Shown piece after piece: positions 6,395 through 7,197 of a stretch of DNA of 7,197 bases (its first letter is position 1; each line of letters begins with the position of its first letter). The stretch covers positions 1 through 7,197 of the forward strand of contig CAMLPZ010000222.1 in assembly GCA_946482045.1 (NCBI GenBank), read 5' to 3'. The DNA is from an uncultured Asticcacaulis sp. GTDB lineage: Bacteria; Pseudomonadota; Alphaproteobacteria; Caulobacterales; Caulobacteraceae. The notes beneath the pieces are model-generated. The model had not been told where the DNA came from and ran no database searches. It saw only the letters and a list, made by a program, of their open reading frames with translations. Made by a program: the position numbers and the translations under genes.

Positions 6395-6400
6395 TTGACA
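6395..6400 (+). promoter_or_regulatory. Isolated TTGACA (-35-like) before the regulator gene
   Basis: A perfect TTGACA lies in the 58-bp gap between dehydrogenase and regulator, but no acceptable -10 follows at 15-18 bases (AGGCAG occurs at 17). The regulator may have a weak own promoter or simply be co-transcribed with the dehydrogenase. Confidence 0.2.
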
Positions 6401-6428
6401 AAGGCGACAATCGTTTTAGGCAGGGGAA

Positions 6429-7193
6429 ATGGCCAGACCAATCACCCCTGCTTCATCCGCCACGCCGCGCAACGCCAGCTATGCCGCTCCGGCGTTGGAA
6501 AAAGGCTTCAATGTCATTGAGTTGCTGGCGGGCGCGCCGGGCGGCCTGACCGTGACCGAGATCGCCGCGGGCCTCGGCCTGTCGATGAGCGAGATCTTCC
6601 GCGTCATCATGGTGATGGAGCGCCGCGACTGGCTGCGCAAGGCACCCGGCGACCGTTATCGCGTGACGCCGCGCATGCTTGAGCTGGCCTTTCGCGCCAC
6701 GCCGTCAGAGGAGCTGGCCTTTGTCGCCGCGCCCCTGATGCGCGACCTGGCCAACCGCATCGACCAGTCCTGCCATCTGGTCGTCCGCGCCGATGACCAT
6801 GGACTGGTGATCCTGCGCCAGGAAAACCCCGGACCGACCGGATTCGCCGTGCGTACCGGTGCGTCGATTCCGTTGCCTGCCTCGTGCTCGGGCCACGTTC
6901 TGCTGGCCTTCGGCAATGATGTGGTGGCGGATAAGACGCTGGCGGCCAGGCTCCATGACGTCCGGGCGCGCGGCTACGAGATGATGGCCAGCACGCGGAC
7001 GCTGGGCGTCACCGACATCAGCTATCCGGTTTTCGGCTTCGACGGCACGATCGCCGCTGCCCTGACCGTACCCTTCCTCAAGCTGATCGATGGCTCGCAG
7101 ACGATCGACAGCGAGCAGGCGAGGGACTTCCTGGCCGAAACGGCGGCGGCGGTTTCCGCCGGCCTTGGCGCGGCCCTGCGCCCGTCACGCTGA
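6429..7193 (+). CDS. IclR-family transcriptional regulator
   Basis: A 254-residue DNA-binding regulator, of normal family length. Residues ~20-80 form the winged helix-turn-helix (PALEKGFNVIELL, then LTVTEIAAGLGLSMSEIFRVI, with the recognition helix near 52-62, and the wing ending around YRVTPRMLEL). Residues ~95-250 form the GAF-like effector domain, including the typical GVTDISYPVFGFDG (183-196) and TIAAALTVPF. IclR proteins sense small carbon metabolites and usually control neighbouring catabolic genes, as repressor or activator. Its place after the dehydrogenase suggests control of that gene and perhaps the divergent esterase. ATG 6429 is the only start: an in-frame TAG lies at 6417, and AGGGGAA directly precedes the codon (rather close, two bases from AGGGG). 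The ligand is unknown. Confidence 0.93.
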   Translation: MARPITPASSATPRNASYAAPALEKGFNVIELLAGAPGGLTVTEIAAGLGLSMSEIFRVIMVMERRDWLRKAPGDRYRVTPRMLELAFRATPSEELAFVAAPLMRDLANRIDQSCHLVVRADDHGLVILRQENPGPTGFAVRTGASIPLPASCSGHVLLAFGNDVVADKTLAARLHDVRARGYEMMASTRTLGVTDISYPVFGFDGTIAAALTVPFLKLIDGSQTIDSEQARDFLAETAAAVSAGLGAALRPSR

Positions 7194-7197
7194 GATC

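Overview
This is a 7.2 kb stretch of ordinary, gene-dense bacterial chromosome with GC-rich, strongly G/C-ending codons. The gene types and style suggest an alphaproteobacterium, probably Caulobacterales (Asticcacaulis, Caulobacter or Phenylobacterium-like). This is inference: there is no rRNA or other phylogenetic marker. Pointers are the prolyl-peptidase type with the EEExDR motif, a possible Caulobacter-type promoter, and a plant-polysaccharide-style esterase beside an IclR-controlled sugar dehydrogenase. I see no mobile element, tRNA, rRNA or CRISPR array. Seven genes fill the window, and the longest gap (124 bp) is a divergent promoter region.

Left part (1-2328, + strand): the C-terminal ~620 residues of a dipeptidyl-peptidase-IV-like serine peptidase (family S9), whose N-terminus lies before the window. 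It is followed after 19 bp by a small four-helix membrane protein that I do not recognise. The small gene has visibly lower GC and more rare-type codons than its neighbours. It converges, with only 18 bp between stops, on the next gene.

Middle part (2347-5235, - strand), read right to left: a secreted alpha/beta-hydrolase of the acetyl-xylan/feruloyl-esterase (BD-FAE-like) type, an FkbM-family methyltransferase with an extra N-terminal nucleotide-binding-like domain, and a secreted peroxiredoxin with its own ribosome binding site and a possible promoter. Gaps of 82 and 104 bp separate them, so a single operon is possible but not shown.

Right part (5236-7193): an AT-rich divergent region separates the esterase from a + strand zinc alcohol/polyol dehydrogenase (RspB / L-galactonate-dehydrogenase-like), followed by an IclR-family regulator. 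The natural reading is a small carbohydrate-use locus: the exported esterase removes acyl groups from plant-derived oligosaccharides, the dehydrogenase oxidises a sugar-derived polyol or acid, and the IclR protein controls both through the shared intergenic region. That region holds an 8-bp TTGATCAA palindrome that could supply the -35 element of both divergent promoters, and a 15-bp sequence resembling the E. coli IclR operator, placed near the predicted start of the dehydrogenase transcript. The substrate is not identifiable from the window. Most of the window is conventional; the best leads are this regulatory region, the two-domain FkbM protein and the atypical small membrane gene.
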